In this document: piece after piece, positions 1 to 9,201 of the stretch
Position numbering within the stretch: position 1 is the first letter of the stretch
Layout of the letters: every line of letters starts with the position of its first letter
Source: Chromatium okenii
GTDB lineage: Bacteria; Pseudomonadota; Gammaproteobacteria; Chromatiales; Chromatiaceae
Reading direction: 5' to 3'
DNA: 59,652 bases
Assembly: GCF_016583745.1 (NCBI RefSeq)
Contig: NZ_NRRQ01000018.1
Location: forward strand, 1 to 59,652
Position numbers and translations under genes: made by a program
The notes under the pieces: generated by a model
The model's input: only the letters and a program-made list of their open reading frames with translations
What the model was told of the DNA's origin: nothing
Databases searched by the model: none

Positions 1-75
1 TCTTCTCCCCCCTTTTTCAAAGGGGGGAGAAGAAAGCCCCCCTTTAGCAAAGGGGGGTTGGGGGGGATTGATCAA
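1..75. repeat. C-rich palindromic element inside purL, copy A
   Basis: Two C6-TTT-N-AAA-G6 palindromes are followed by ttggggggattgatcaat. Read in the purL frame on the minus strand this gives [18 protein letters not shown] and onward. It lies where family members have the loop just before the FSESRTTLRVWW region. It may extend beyond the left edge. Confidence 0.8.
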
Positions 76-3057
76 TAGCCGAATTTGATCATCTTCATTC
101 ACACAACCAATGCGATGGCTGTATGCGCCGAGACCGTGCTGGTGCAGCGTATTGAATACCGCCGCGCAATCTGTTTGCCGCACTTGAATCACCGCACCCA
201 ATTCTTCGCTGAATAAGACTGCGAGCGGCGCGGCAGTCAATGCGGTGACATCAAGATCAATTCCGCAATGCCCCGCAAATGCCATTTCTAATACGGTGAC
301 AATTAAACCGCCATCAGAACGGTCGTGATACGCCAATAATTGCTCGGCGTCGTGTAAAGCGCGGAGTGCATTAAAGAATTGGCGCAGCAATTCCGGTCGC
401 TCCAAATCGGGCGCGAGGTCGCCGAGTTGTCCGTAAACCTGCGCCAGCGCCGAGCCGCCGAGCCGGTATTTTCCGCAGCCTAAATCCAATAAAATCAATT
501 CAGTAGCGCCGAGATCGGTGCGCAGTTGTGGCGTCACCGTCGCCCGCACATCCGCCACCGGCGCAAATGCCGACACGATCAGCGATAACGGCGCAGTCAC
601 GGTGCGACGAGCGCCAGCCGCGTCTTGCCAGACCGTTTTCATGCTCATCGAATCTTTGCCAACCGGAATCGCCACGCCCAACGCGGTACACAGCTCCATC
701 ACCGCCGCCACCGTGTCATAAAGCCGCGCATCCTCGCCGGGATGACCTGCTGCCGCCATCCAATTGGCCGACAGTTTGATGTCGCTGAGTTGGTTGAGGC
801 GGGTGGCGGCTAAATTGGTCAACGCCTCGCCAATCGCCATGCGACCGGCAGCCGGCGCATCCAGCAGCGCCAACGGAGCGCGTTCACCCAACGCCATCGC
901 CTCACCGCTGTAGCCGTGATAATCGGCGAGCGTGACGGCGCAATCGCCTACCGGAATCTGCCAAGGCCCAACCATCTGCTCGCGGGCAACCAAGCCGGTG
1001 ATGCTGCGGTCGCCGATGGTGATGAGAAACGATTTATCGGCGACCGTCGGCAAACGGAGCACGCGCTCAATTGCCTCTAAAATCCCCCCCAGCCCCCCTT
1101 TTTCTAAGGGCGGAGAATCAGAAAGCCCCCCTTTGGAAAAGTCTGCTTCAAGCCCCCCTTTGGAAAAGGGGGGTTGGGGGGATTTATCAATCGGCAGTTG
1201 CGATTGACGAATGACTTCTCGCACCATTTTTGGTGGCTTGCCGAATAGCAGCGCCAGCGGCATATCAATTGGGCGCTGCGCCCCGTGCTGATCATTCAAC
1301 TGCAATTGCTCACTCGCCAGCGCCGTGCCCACCACCGCAAATGGGCACCGCTCGCGCTCACAAATCGCCGCAAATTGCGCCAGCCGCTCGGCCGCAATTG
1401 CCAACACATACCGCTCCTGCGCCTCATTGCACCAGATTTCCAACGGCGACATGCCCGGATCGTCATTCGGCACTTGCCGCAATTCAAACTGACCACCGCG
1501 CCCGCCGTCGTGTACCAATTCCGGCAACGCATTCGACAAACCGCCCGCGCCGACATCGTGAATAAATAAAATTGGCGTCGCCGCGCCCAGCGCCCAACAG
1601 CGATCAATCACTTCCTGACAGCGCCGCTCCATTTCGGGATTGGCGCGTTGCACCGAGGCAAAATCTAAATTCTCCGCCGAACTACCCGCTGCCATGCTGG
1701 ATGCCGCGCCGCCACCCAAACCAATCAACAGCGCCGGCCCGCCGAGCACGATCAGCGGCGTGCCGGGTGGAAATGGTTGTTTTTCCACATGTTCAGCGCG
1801 AATGTTGCCCAAACCACCTGCCAGCATGATCGGCTTGTGATAACCGCGCCGTTCGGCAGCGCCGCTCGCATCCACACACGTTTGTTCATAGGTGCGGAAA
1901 TAACCGGCGAGATTCGGGCGGCCAAATTCGTTATTAAATGCCGCCGCGCCCAGCGGGCCATCCAACATGATGTCCAGCGCGGAAACGATGCGGTCGGGTT
2001 TGCCGTAATCGTCTTCCCAAGGCTGAATAAAAGTGGGAATGCGCAAATTAGACACCGAAAACCCGCATAAACCCGCTTTCGGTTTTGCTCCGCGTCCGGT
2101 CGCGCCTTCATCCCGAATTTCACCGCCAGAACCGGTTGCCGCACCCGGATGCGGCGCAATTGCCGTCGGATGATTATGGGTTTCCACTTTCATTAAAATG
2201 TGAATCGGTTCTGCGTGTTCCGCATAAATGCCGGTATTCGGATCGGGATAAAAACGTTGTCCAATTCCGCCCTCAATTACCGCCGCATTATCTTGATATG
2301 CGGATAACACGCCGATTGGTGAGTGTGCAGTGGTGCGGCGAATCATTTGGAATAATGAATCTGGCTGCGGCACACCATCAATCACCCACTTCGCATTAAA
2401 AATTTTGTGGCGACAATGCTCAGAATTGGCTTGCGCAAACATCATCAATTCCACGTCAGTAGGATTGCGCTGCAATGCCGTAAAGCTATCGGCTAAATAT
2501 GCAATTTCATCGGCGGACAATGCCAAACCTAATGCAGTATTGGCAGCATCTAATGCCGCAACACCTTCAGTTAAAAATGGAATGATTTGCAATGGACGCG
2601 GGAGATGTTCATTAAATAATTGCTGCGCGGCAGCGAGATCAAATAGCGCCGTTTCCGTCATGCGGTCGTGCAGCAACGGCGCGAGCAGATGGAGCTGGGC
2701 GGTGCTGAGATCGCCGTTGAGAAAATAGGCGATGCCGCGCTCCAAGCGTTTGATTTTATTGAGACCGCAATTGTGGGCAATATCGGTGGCTTTGGATGAC
2801 CAAGGCGAAATGGTGCCCGGACGCGGCACGCTCAAAATCAACTGCGCGGTTGCGTTGGCGCTGGGCGCTGGCGCGTCATCCAGCACCAGCCGCGTCAGAA
2901 TGTCCTGCTCGCTGGCGCTCAATGGCGCGTTTAATTCCACAAAATGCACATAAAAGGCGCTAATTTGCAGCGATATGTCGAGATGTGCGCTCAGGCGGTC
3001 AGCGAGTTTGCGGAGACGAAAAGCAGAGAGGGCGGGTGCGCCATGAAGAACCAACAT
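1..3057 (-). CDS. purL: Phosphoribosylformylglycinamidine synthase, 5' part (runs off left edge)
   Basis: PurL makes FGAM from FGAR, glutamine and ATP, the fourth step of de novo purine synthesis, in the cytoplasm. The ATG at 3057 opens [18 protein letters not shown], closely matching the N-terminus of the long single-chain gammaproteobacterial PurL. The diagnostic [21 protein letters not shown] stretch follows near residue 95, and [30 protein letters not shown] and [11 protein letters not shown] appear in order. About 1019 codons are inside the window; the glutaminase end is missing only because the window ends. Two segments have no counterpart in the family: about residues 622-659 and from about residue 996 to the edge. 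Both are in-frame copies of a C-rich palindromic repeat. The reading frame stays open through both, so the gene is probably functional. Confidence 0.95.
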   Translation of the reverse strand, partial: MLVLHGAPALSAFRLRKLADRLSAHLDISLQISAFYVHFVELNAPLSASEQDILTRLVLDDAPAPSANATAQLILSVPRPGTISPWSSKATDIAHNCGLNKIKRLERGIAYFLNGDLSTAQLHLLAPLLHDRMTETALFDLAAAQQLFNEHLPRPLQIIPFLTEGVAALDAANTALGLALSADEIAYLADSFTALQRNPTDVELMMFAQANSEHCRHKIFNAKWVIDGVPQPDSLFQMIRRTTAHSPIGVLSAYQDNAAVIEGGIGQRFYPDPNTGIYAEHAEPIHILMKVETHNHPTAIAPHPGAATGSGGEIRDEGATGRGAKPKAGLCGFSVSNLRIPTFIQPWEDDYGKPDRIVSALDIMLDGPLGAAAFNNEFGRPNLAGYFRTYEQTCVDASGAAERRGYHKPIMLAGGLGNIRAEHVEKQPFPPGTPLIVLGGPALLIGLGGGAASSMAAGSSAENLDFASVQRANPEMERRCQEVIDRCWALGAATPILFIHDVGAGGLSNALPELVHDGGRGGQFELRQVPNDDPGMSPLEIWCNEAQERYVLAIAAERLAQFAAICERERCPFAVVGTALASEQLQLNDQHGAQRPIDMPLALLFGKPPKMVREVIRQSQLPIDKSPQPPFSKGGLEADFSKGGLSDSPPLEKGGLGGILEAIERVLRLPTVADKSFLITIGDRSITGLVAREQMVGPWQIPVGDCAVTLADYHGYSGEAMALGERAPLALLDAPAAGRMAIGEALTNLAATRLNQLSDIKLSANWMAAAGHPGEDARLYDTVAAVMELCTALGVAIPVGKDSMSMKTVWQDAAGARRTVTAPLSLIVSAFAPVADVRATVTPQLRTDLGATELILLDLGCGKYRLGGSALAQVYGQLGDLAPDLERPELLRQFFNALRALHDAEQLLAYHDRSDGGLIVTVLEMAFAGHCGIDLDVTALTAAPLAVLFSEELGAVIQVRQTDCAAVFNTLHQHGLGAYSHRIGCVNEDDQIRLLINPPQPPFAKGGLSSPPFEKGGRR
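1081..1200. repeat. C-rich palindromic element inside purL, copy B
   Basis: Three C-rich/G-rich palindromic units end in ggttggggggatttatcaatcggcagttg. The TCAATCGGCAGTTG tail also occurs in the intergenic element at 35841-35959, so this is a copy of the same element and not a chance low-complexity tract. In the purL frame it encodes [19 protein letters not shown] followed by [13 protein letters not shown], with no stop. Confidence 0.85.
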
Positions 3058-3128
3058 TGGCAGTACTCAAAATTCAGGGAAAGATCGCTCTATGATAAGG
3101 CGGCGGCGGGATTCGGCGCAGGCGATGG

Positions 3129-3908
3129 CTATGAGCGGGGCGGCGGTATCAGCGTGATTTCAAACACTTGCGGCCAGTATTTGCCGGTAACAAATAGCCG
3201 CCCGCTCGCAGCATCATACGCAATGCCGTTGAGCACCGCGTCGGGATTGCGCCGCGCTGCGAGCGGACGCAGCCCGCGCAAATCCAGCCAGCCCACGACT
3301 GCGCCCGTCGCCGGATCAATCCGCGCAATTCGCTCCTGCTGCCAGATATTCGCCCAAACTTCGCCCGCCACCCATTCTAACTCATTGAGCGCCATCACTT
3401 TTTGTTCGCCATCGCGCACCAGCACCCGCCGCACTTCGCGCCGCGTTGTCGGCTCAAAAAACCGCAGTTCGGCGCTGCCGTCGCTGATAATCCACTGCGT
3501 CCCATCGCTCGTAATGCCCCAACCTTCGCCGGAATAGGTGAAGCTGGCGCGGGGCTGCAACGTCGTCCGCGCATAAATCAAACCGCGCTGCTCGCGCCAC
3601 GTCAGTTGCACGATGTCATCGCGCCAGATGGCGATCCCCTCGCCAAAACAGTCGGCAGGCAGGCGCGTTTCCTGTTCAATGCGCCCGGTCGTCAGGTCAA
3701 CGCGCCGCAGCGCCGAATGCCCATAAAGCCCAATGCTTTCAAACAGTTGCCCGTTAAAAATCAGCAATCCTTGGGTGAACGCCGCCGGATCGTGCGGAAA
3801 GCTGGCGACGATGCGATAACCGTAAATTGGCGCGGATTCACTGCCGAATAAACAAGCAGCGCATAGAATAGAATACAGCGCCGTGACAAACAGCAATTGT
3901 CGTTTCAT
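3129..3908 (-). CDS. Glutamine cyclotransferase family protein (exported)
   Basis: 259 residues from the ATG at 3908. A hydrophobic N-terminus (MKRQLLFVTALYSILCAACL) looks like a signal peptide, so the protein probably works in the periplasm. The rest is a beta-propeller-like sequence typical of bacterial glutaminyl-peptide cyclotransferases: FPHDPAAFTQGL near the start, LFESIGLYGHSALRRVDL, GEGWGITSDGTQWIISDGS, LNELEWVAGEVWANIWQ and LNGIAYDAASGRLFVTGK near the end. The family cyclises N-terminal glutamine to pyroglutamate; the natural substrate here is unknown. The frame stays open upstream to 4118, but that would overlap the divergent glycosyltransferase, and the signal peptide fixes the start at 3908. 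The 25-bp gap to the next gene must hold parts of divergent promoters. Confidence 0.88.
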   Translation of the reverse strand: MKRQLLFVTALYSILCAACLFGSESAPIYGYRIVASFPHDPAAFTQGLLIFNGQLFESIGLYGHSALRRVDLTTGRIEQETRLPADCFGEGIAIWRDDIVQLTWREQRGLIYARTTLQPRASFTYSGEGWGITSDGTQWIISDGSAELRFFEPTTRREVRRVLVRDGEQKVMALNELEWVAGEVWANIWQQERIARIDPATGAVVGWLDLRGLRPLAARRNPDAVLNGIAYDAASGRLFVTGKYWPQVFEITLIPPPRS

Positions 3909-3933
3909 GTGAATAGATACAATTGAGGATTTT

Positions 3934-5616
3934 ATGATAACAGCGACATTAAAAAGCGCTTCATTATTCGAGCGCATACTGACCTCACCTTGGACATTGT
4001 TATTCGTGATTGCGCTGAGTTTTTTTTGGCAACTTGGCGCGATGCCATTATACAATCTTGACGAGGGTGCATTCACAGAAGCAACGCGGGAAATGTTAGA
4101 GAGCGGCAATTTTATCACGCCACATAAAGACGGCGAGCCGCGTTATGATAAACCGATTTTAATCTATTGGCTGCAAGCAGCTTCCACGCAAGTATTCGGC
4201 TTGAATGAATTCGCTTTACGCCTGCCGTCAGCACTTGCTGCGAGTTTCTGGGTGTTAGCGTTATGGGGTTTTGTACGCAAACACATTGATGCGCCAACAG
4301 CAACGGTAGCGGGATTAACCTTGGCACTGGCGCTGCAAGTCTCGTTAATTGGTAAAGCGGCAGTCGCGGATGCGTTGCTCAATTTATTTTTGGCGCTGAC
4401 TTTTTTTGACATGTATCGTTATTTTACTGCGCCAGCAGTGAAAACGCAGCGCCGCAGCTTATATCGTGCTTATTTATGGATGGGATTGGGATTTTTAACG
4501 AAAGGCCCTGTTGCCGTATTCTTTCCCGTGTTGGTGAGTTTTCTATTTACATTAACGGAAATTCGCTGGTCGCTACACAGTTGGCAAGTCTTAAAACGCT
4601 GGTTATTTGCTGCCATTTCACCGCTGGGATGGTTGATTTTTCTCCTCGTCACCGTTCCTTGGTATTTAGCAATTTATCTTGATGACGGCATCGGTTTTTT
4701 CGAGAGCTTTTTTCTCCAACACAACGCTGGACGCTTTACTGCTGTCATGCACGGTCATGCGGGGTTTCCGGGCTATTATGTCATCGCGTTACCGTTAATT
4801 GTGCTGCCATTTAGCGGCTGGTTAATCAATTTGTGGCGCAATTATCGCAGCGCGTGGCAGGATCAATTGGAACGCTTTTTATGGCTATGGTTTATCAGCG
4901 TGTTCATTTTCTTCTCTTTTTCCGCCACGCAATTGCCGCATTATTTATTATATGGCGCGACGCCGTTATTTATTTTGATGGCAAAATATCGAGAACAATT
5001 GACTCAGCGCAGTTTGGCACTGCTGCCGCCATTGCTGTTGATTATATTATTCGTGGCGCTACCGCTCATTGTCGATTTTATTCTGCATGTTGCGCACGGC
5101 ATCGCCACCAGTCATTCCGCCGAAGTCCGCGCCATGTGGCAATTAAATCCACAACTAGCGGGAATTCTCACTGTTGCGCAACAGGAGTTTGATCTTTTAT
5201 ATGGCATTGCGATGTTAATCAGTTTGGCGGTCATCATTTGGTTATGGCAACACGCCACAATGTCGTTATGGCAACGGCTGATTTTGGCGGGTGTATTACA
5301 AACAGTTGTGGTTTATGGCGTGGTCATGCCGCGCATCTTTACCGCCTTACAATTGCCAGTCAAAGAAGCGGCGTTAATTGCGCAGCACATGGCGCTACCA
5401 ACGGTGATGTATCGCACGTCAGCGCCCAGTTTTAGCGTGTATCGGCAAGCCATCACGCCGAAAAGACCGTTGCAAGCTGGCGATCTGGTTTTTTTGCGGG
5501 TGGATAAACGCGCAGCATTGCAGTGTGAATATCCTGAATTGACCGCTGAATTGATTTATCAACGCGGTGCCTTCATCTTGTTGAAATTAACAGCTCAGTC
5601 GGAGTTCATGCCGTGA
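3934..5616 (+). CDS. GT39/ArnT-like membrane glycosyltransferase
   Basis: 560 residues, highly hydrophobic with many membrane segments. The N-terminal loop LDEGAFTEATREMLESG followed by PHKDGEPRYDKPILIYW is the signature of the dolichyl-phosphate-mannose protein mannosyltransferase / ArnT superfamily. These enzymes move a sugar from a polyprenyl-phosphate donor to an acceptor on the outer face of the inner membrane; the Asp-Glu pair near residue 40 is the catalytic site in the family. The start is supported by a GAGG-type ribosome site (ttgaggattttATG). It overlaps the PAP2 gene by 4 bases, so the pair is translationally coupled and may act in lipid A or another envelope glycolipid pathway. 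The acceptor cannot be read from sequence. Confidence 0.88.
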   Translation: MITATLKSASLFERILTSPWTLLFVIALSFFWQLGAMPLYNLDEGAFTEATREMLESGNFITPHKDGEPRYDKPILIYWLQAASTQVFGLNEFALRLPSALAASFWVLALWGFVRKHIDAPTATVAGLTLALALQVSLIGKAAVADALLNLFLALTFFDMYRYFTAPAVKTQRRSLYRAYLWMGLGFLTKGPVAVFFPVLVSFLFTLTEIRWSLHSWQVLKRWLFAAISPLGWLIFLLVTVPWYLAIYLDDGIGFFESFFLQHNAGRFTAVMHGHAGFPGYYVIALPLIVLPFSGWLINLWRNYRSAWQDQLERFLWLWFISVFIFFSFSATQLPHYLLYGATPLFILMAKYREQLTQRSLALLPPLLLIILFVALPLIVDFILHVAHGIATSHSAEVRAMWQLNPQLAGILTVAQQEFDLLYGIAMLISLAVIIWLWQHATMSLWQRLILAGVLQTVVVYGVVMPRIFTALQLPVKEAALIAQHMALPTVMYRTSAPSFSVYRQAITPKRPLQAGDLVFLRVDKRAALQCEYPELTAELIYQRGAFILLKLTAQSEFMP

Positions 5617-6341
5617 AACAACCGTTATTGCTCTTGGCATTCATTGGGTTTTTTATTACCGCCAGCCTGTTTTTTGTTGGCGGTTATCACGCTGGTTTTT
5701 ACTTTATCAATCAATGGGCAACTGCTTATCCAGAATGGTTATGGCAATGGCTGACTGTATTGGGTGATGAGCGCGTTGCATTCACTTTAATGCTAGTATT
5801 GGCATGGCGTTATCCCCAATTGTTGTGGCCGCTATTATTCGCCGCAATCCTTGCAACGCTTTACAGTCGCGGCTTAAAAGAATTATTCGACGCCACCCGC
5901 CCCGCTGCCGTGCTCGCCGCCGACAGTTTCCAGCGCCTCGGCTGCGAACTGCGCCAGTACAGCTTTCCCTCCGGTCACAGCGTCACGGCGGGCATGGTCG
6001 GCGGCGTGTTGCTGCTGCAATTGCGCTGGATTGAGGCGCGAATCGCGTTGATTTTATTCGTCATTTTAATCGGCATCAGCCGCATCGCCGTCGGCGCACA
6101 TTGGCCAATTGATGTCGCTGCGGGCTTGAGCGGCGGGTTCTTGGCCGCAGAATTGGGCGCACGGCTCGCTGCGCGTTGGTCAGCACCAACGTTGACGCGC
6201 CGCAGTCGCCGCGTGTTACTCGGTCTCGCTGCGCCGATGGTGTTGAGTCTGTTGGTCAACGATGGCGGTTATCCACAGGCCGCGCTGTTATTACAACTCA
6301 TTGGTGGCACTGCATTTTTTTACTTGACACTGCGTTTTTAA
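5613..6341 (+). CDS. PAP2-family membrane phosphatase
   Basis: 242 residues starting at a GTG that overlaps the previous stop (GTGA). All three acid-phosphatase motifs are present: K-x6-RP (KELFDATRP), PSGH (YSFPSGHSVTA) and S-R-x5-H-x3-D (SRIAVGAHWPID). Hydrophobic segments surround them, as in membrane lipid phosphatases such as undecaprenyl-diphosphate or phosphatidylglycerophosphate phosphatases. Coupling to the GT39 gene suggests it recycles or trims the polyprenyl or lipid substrate of that enzyme. That link is inference from position; the exact substrate is open. Confidence 0.9.
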   Translation: MKQPLLLLAFIGFFITASLFFVGGYHAGFYFINQWATAYPEWLWQWLTVLGDERVAFTLMLVLAWRYPQLLWPLLFAAILATLYSRGLKELFDATRPAAVLAADSFQRLGCELRQYSFPSGHSVTAGMVGGVLLLQLRWIEARIALILFVILIGISRIAVGAHWPIDVAAGLSGGFLAAELGARLAARWSAPTLTRRSRRVLLGLAAPMVLSLLVNDGGYPQAALLLQLIGGTAFFYLTLRF

Positions 6342-6386
6342 GCGCCAGCGTCGCCCGTTTTTTGCTGCATTTACAGGATCGCTCTC

Positions 6387-9065
6387 ATGCGTTTGTCCGA
6401 CATTGACCAATTATTTACTCCCAGCGCCGTCGCCGTATTTGGTGCCAGCGATAGCGACGGCTCCATCGGCGGGCTGGTGTTTCGTAACCTGCTCGCAGGC
6501 GGTTTTAGCGGGCATTGTTACGCGATCAATCCGAAATATGAGGAGGTCGCCGATCAGCCCTGTTATCCCAATTTGAAGGCGCTGGATAAGCAGATTGATC
6601 TGGCGCTGATTGCCGCGCCAGCCGAAGCGGTGGCGGCGATTCTCGATCAATGCGGCAGTTATGGCGTCAAGGTCGCGGTGGTGCATTCCGCCGGCTTTGG
6701 TGAGCACGGCGAGCGCGGAGTGGTGCTGCAAGAAAAGATGGTGGAAGCAGCGCGGCGCAATCACATTCGGGCGCTCGGCCCCAACTGCCTCGGTGTGATG
6801 CGCCCGCAGCACGGCTTAAATGCCAGCGTCGGACAGGATTTGCCGCAGCCCGGCAACGTCGCGCTGGTGTCGCAGTCGGGCGCGATTTGCACGGCGATGA
6901 TTGATTGGTCAGAACGGCGCAAGGTGGGATTTTCTGCCGTCGTCTCGCTGGGCGCAGCGGCTGATGTCGATTTTGGCGACATCCTCGATTACCTCGCGCT
7001 CGACACCCAAACGCAGTGCATCCTGTTGTATGTCGAAGGAATTCGTCATGCGCGGCATTTTATGAGCGGGCTGCGAGCGGCAGCGCGACTCAAGCCGGTG
7101 ATCGTCGTCAAAGCCGGTCGCCATCCCGCTGGCACCCGTGCGATCAAATCGCACACCGGCGGATTTGTCGGTTCGCCAGACGTATTCCGCGCCGTCACCG
7201 AGCGGGCGGGCGTGGTGCAGGTGTCTGATTTAGATCAACTGTTTGCGGCAGCGCAGGTGTTTGGAACACGGCGACGGCTGGCGGGAGATCGCATCGCCAT
7301 CATCACCAACGGCGGCGGCCCCGGCGTGTTGGCGGCAGATCGGATGGTGGAATTGGGCTTGACGCTGGCGCAGTTCGGCGACGCGACGCGGCAGACGTTG
7401 GAGCAGGGTTTGCCCGGATATTGGTCGCACGGTAATCCGGTGGACATCATCGGCGACGCGCCGCCGGAGCGGTATCGGCTGGCGCTGGATGCGTGTCTGG
7501 CTGATAGCGAAGTGGACGGCGTGTTGTGCATTCTCGCGCCGCTGGTGTTTGGCGATCCGGTGGCGGCTGCCGAGCAGGTGATCGCCGCTGCCAAAGCCAG
7601 CCGTAAACCGATTTTGGCGTGTTGGATGGGCGGCAAGCGGGTGGCGGCGGCGCAGGCGCTGTTGGCGGAGCACGATGTGCCGCAATTTGACAGCCCCGAA
7701 GCTGCGGCGGAGGCGTTTTCATTTCTCGCCGTGTATCACCGCAATCAAAAATTGCTGATGCAATCGCCTGCGCCGCTCTCACATGAAAACCCGCCGGATG
7801 TGGAGGGAGCGCGGTTGATTATTGAGGGCGTGATGGCGGAAGGGCGCAAAACGCTGGGCACGGTGGAGGCGAAGGCGATTTTGGCGGCGTTTCAAATTCC
7901 GACCATGCAGGCGGTGCTCACGCGCACCCCGAATGAGGCGCTGATGGCGGCGGAAATGCTGGGATTTCCGGTGGTGATGAAGCTCAACGCCTTTGATTTA
8001 GAACATAAATCGGACGTGGACGGCGTGCGGTTGAATATCGACGACGCGCAGTCGGTGCGGCGCATTTTCAGCGAGATCATCGACCGCGCCAAACGGCTGC
8101 GTCCGGAGCTGCGTTTGGAGGGCATCACCGTTGAGCACATGGCGTCCACTCGCGCTGCCCGTGAGCTGATGATCGGCGTGTTCCGCGACAAGATTTTTGG
8201 GCCGGTGATTAGTTTTGGCGCGGGCGGCACGAAAGAAGAAGTGCTGGCGGATCGGGCGCTGGGTTTGCCGCCGCTCAACGCGTTTATTACGGAAACGATG
8301 ATTGACCACACGCGCATCGTGCGTTTGATGGGCGCGTTTGGGCACATGCCGCCAATGAATCGGGTCGCGCTGGCAAAAATTCTCCAGCGCGTTTCGGAAA
8401 TGGTGTGCGAATTACCAGAAATTATTCGCATGGACATCAATCCGTTAATTGGCAACGATAAAGAAGTGATTGCGGTTGATGCGCGAATTCAAGTTGATTA
8501 TCGCCCGCCGCAGCAGACAACCTATGGTCACATGGCGATTCATCCGTATCCGAGTCATTTAATTGAACGGGTGCAATTGCCAGACGGTAAAGATTTGGTG
8601 ATTCGCCCGATTCGCCCAGAAGATGCCGAATTAGAACAGGAATTTGTGCGCGGTTTGTCGGAGCAAACCAAATACTTTCGTTTTATGCAGACGATTAAAG
8701 AATTATCGCCAGAAATGCTGGTGCGCTTTACGCAAATTGATTACGACCGTGAAATGGCGTTAATTGGCGTGATTGAACAAGATGGCGCAGAAGTGGAAGT
8801 TGGCGTGGCGCGATATATGACACGCCCGGGCGGTGAAGATTGTGAATTTGCGATTGTCGTTTCTGATCACTGGCGCAATTTAGGAATTGGCGCTCGGTTA
8901 ATGCGATCTTTGATGCAAAATGCGCGGTTGCGGGGATTGCGCGTGATGGATGGCGAAGTATTAACGGCGAATACGCGAATGCTGGCGCTGGTTAAATCTT
9001 TGGGTTTTCGGATTGAAAGCGATCCACAAGATTTAGCGATTAAACTGGTGAGCAAGGTGTTATAA
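6387..9065 (+). CDS. Pat/PatZ-type protein: ADP-forming acyl-CoA synthetase fused to GNAT acetyltransferase
   Basis: 892 residues, the normal length for Pat/Pka. Order: CoA-binding Rossmann domain (1-130, AVFGASDSDGSIGG), ligase-CoA domain (about 150-290), ATP-grasp region (about 480-705), then a GNAT domain (about 733-892) with the acetyl-CoA loop HWRNLGIGARLM. In enterobacteria the protein acetylates lysines of metabolic enzymes, acetyl-CoA synthetase being the classic target. His256 sits in an SHTG motif at the place of the phosphohistidine of ADP-forming acetyl-CoA synthetases. Salmonella Pat is described as having lost synthetase activity, so this homologue may have kept more of the site. 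It follows the PAP2 gene by 45 bases and ends convergent to der. Confidence 0.9.
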   Translation: MRLSDIDQLFTPSAVAVFGASDSDGSIGGLVFRNLLAGGFSGHCYAINPKYEEVADQPCYPNLKALDKQIDLALIAAPAEAVAAILDQCGSYGVKVAVVHSAGFGEHGERGVVLQEKMVEAARRNHIRALGPNCLGVMRPQHGLNASVGQDLPQPGNVALVSQSGAICTAMIDWSERRKVGFSAVVSLGAAADVDFGDILDYLALDTQTQCILLYVEGIRHARHFMSGLRAAARLKPVIVVKAGRHPAGTRAIKSHTGGFVGSPDVFRAVTERAGVVQVSDLDQLFAAAQVFGTRRRLAGDRIAIITNGGGPGVLAADRMVELGLTLAQFGDATRQTLEQGLPGYWSHGNPVDIIGDAPPERYRLALDACLADSEVDGVLCILAPLVFGDPVAAAEQVIAAAKASRKPILACWMGGKRVAAAQALLAEHDVPQFDSPEAAAEAFSFLAVYHRNQKLLMQSPAPLSHENPPDVEGARLIIEGVMAEGRKTLGTVEAKAILAAFQIPTMQAVLTRTPNEALMAAEMLGFPVVMKLNAFDLEHKSDVDGVRLNIDDAQSVRRIFSEIIDRAKRLRPELRLEGITVEHMASTRAARELMIGVFRDKIFGPVISFGAGGTKEEVLADRALGLPPLNAFITETMIDHTRIVRLMGAFGHMPPMNRVALAKILQRVSEMVCELPEIIRMDINPLIGNDKEVIAVDARIQVDYRPPQQTTYGHMAIHPYPSHLIERVQLPDGKDLVIRPIRPEDAELEQEFVRGLSEQTKYFRFMQTIKELSPEMLVRFTQIDYDREMALIGVIEQDGAEVEVGVARYMTRPGGEDCEFAIVVSDHWRNLGIGARLMRSLMQNARLRGLRVMDGEVLTANTRMLALVKSLGFRIESDPQDLAIKLVSKVL

Positions 9066-9157
9066 AAATGATTGCACTGCTTCGGTGAATTGGGGCATTT
9101 ATACTTAATGGGTAAAGTGTGAATGTTTGGTGGTAGTTATCTCAAGCCCGTTTTGAT

Positions 9158-9197
9158 AATCCCCCCCCAGCCCCCCCCTTTGAAAAGGGGGGATTAA
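9158..9197. repeat. C-rich palindromic element between convergent genes
   Basis: Runs of C (8 and 7) then TTTGAAAAGGGGGGATT: the same family as the purL insertions. It lies between the convergent ends of the Pat gene and der, and could fold and act as a transcription barrier for both. Confidence 0.8.
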
Positions 9198-9201
9198 ATC
9201 A

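Noticed and set aside
1752-2159. Long open frames in other phases across purL
   Set aside because: They lie opposite or out of phase with a clear PurL translation and have Arg/Ala-rich, non-family composition.
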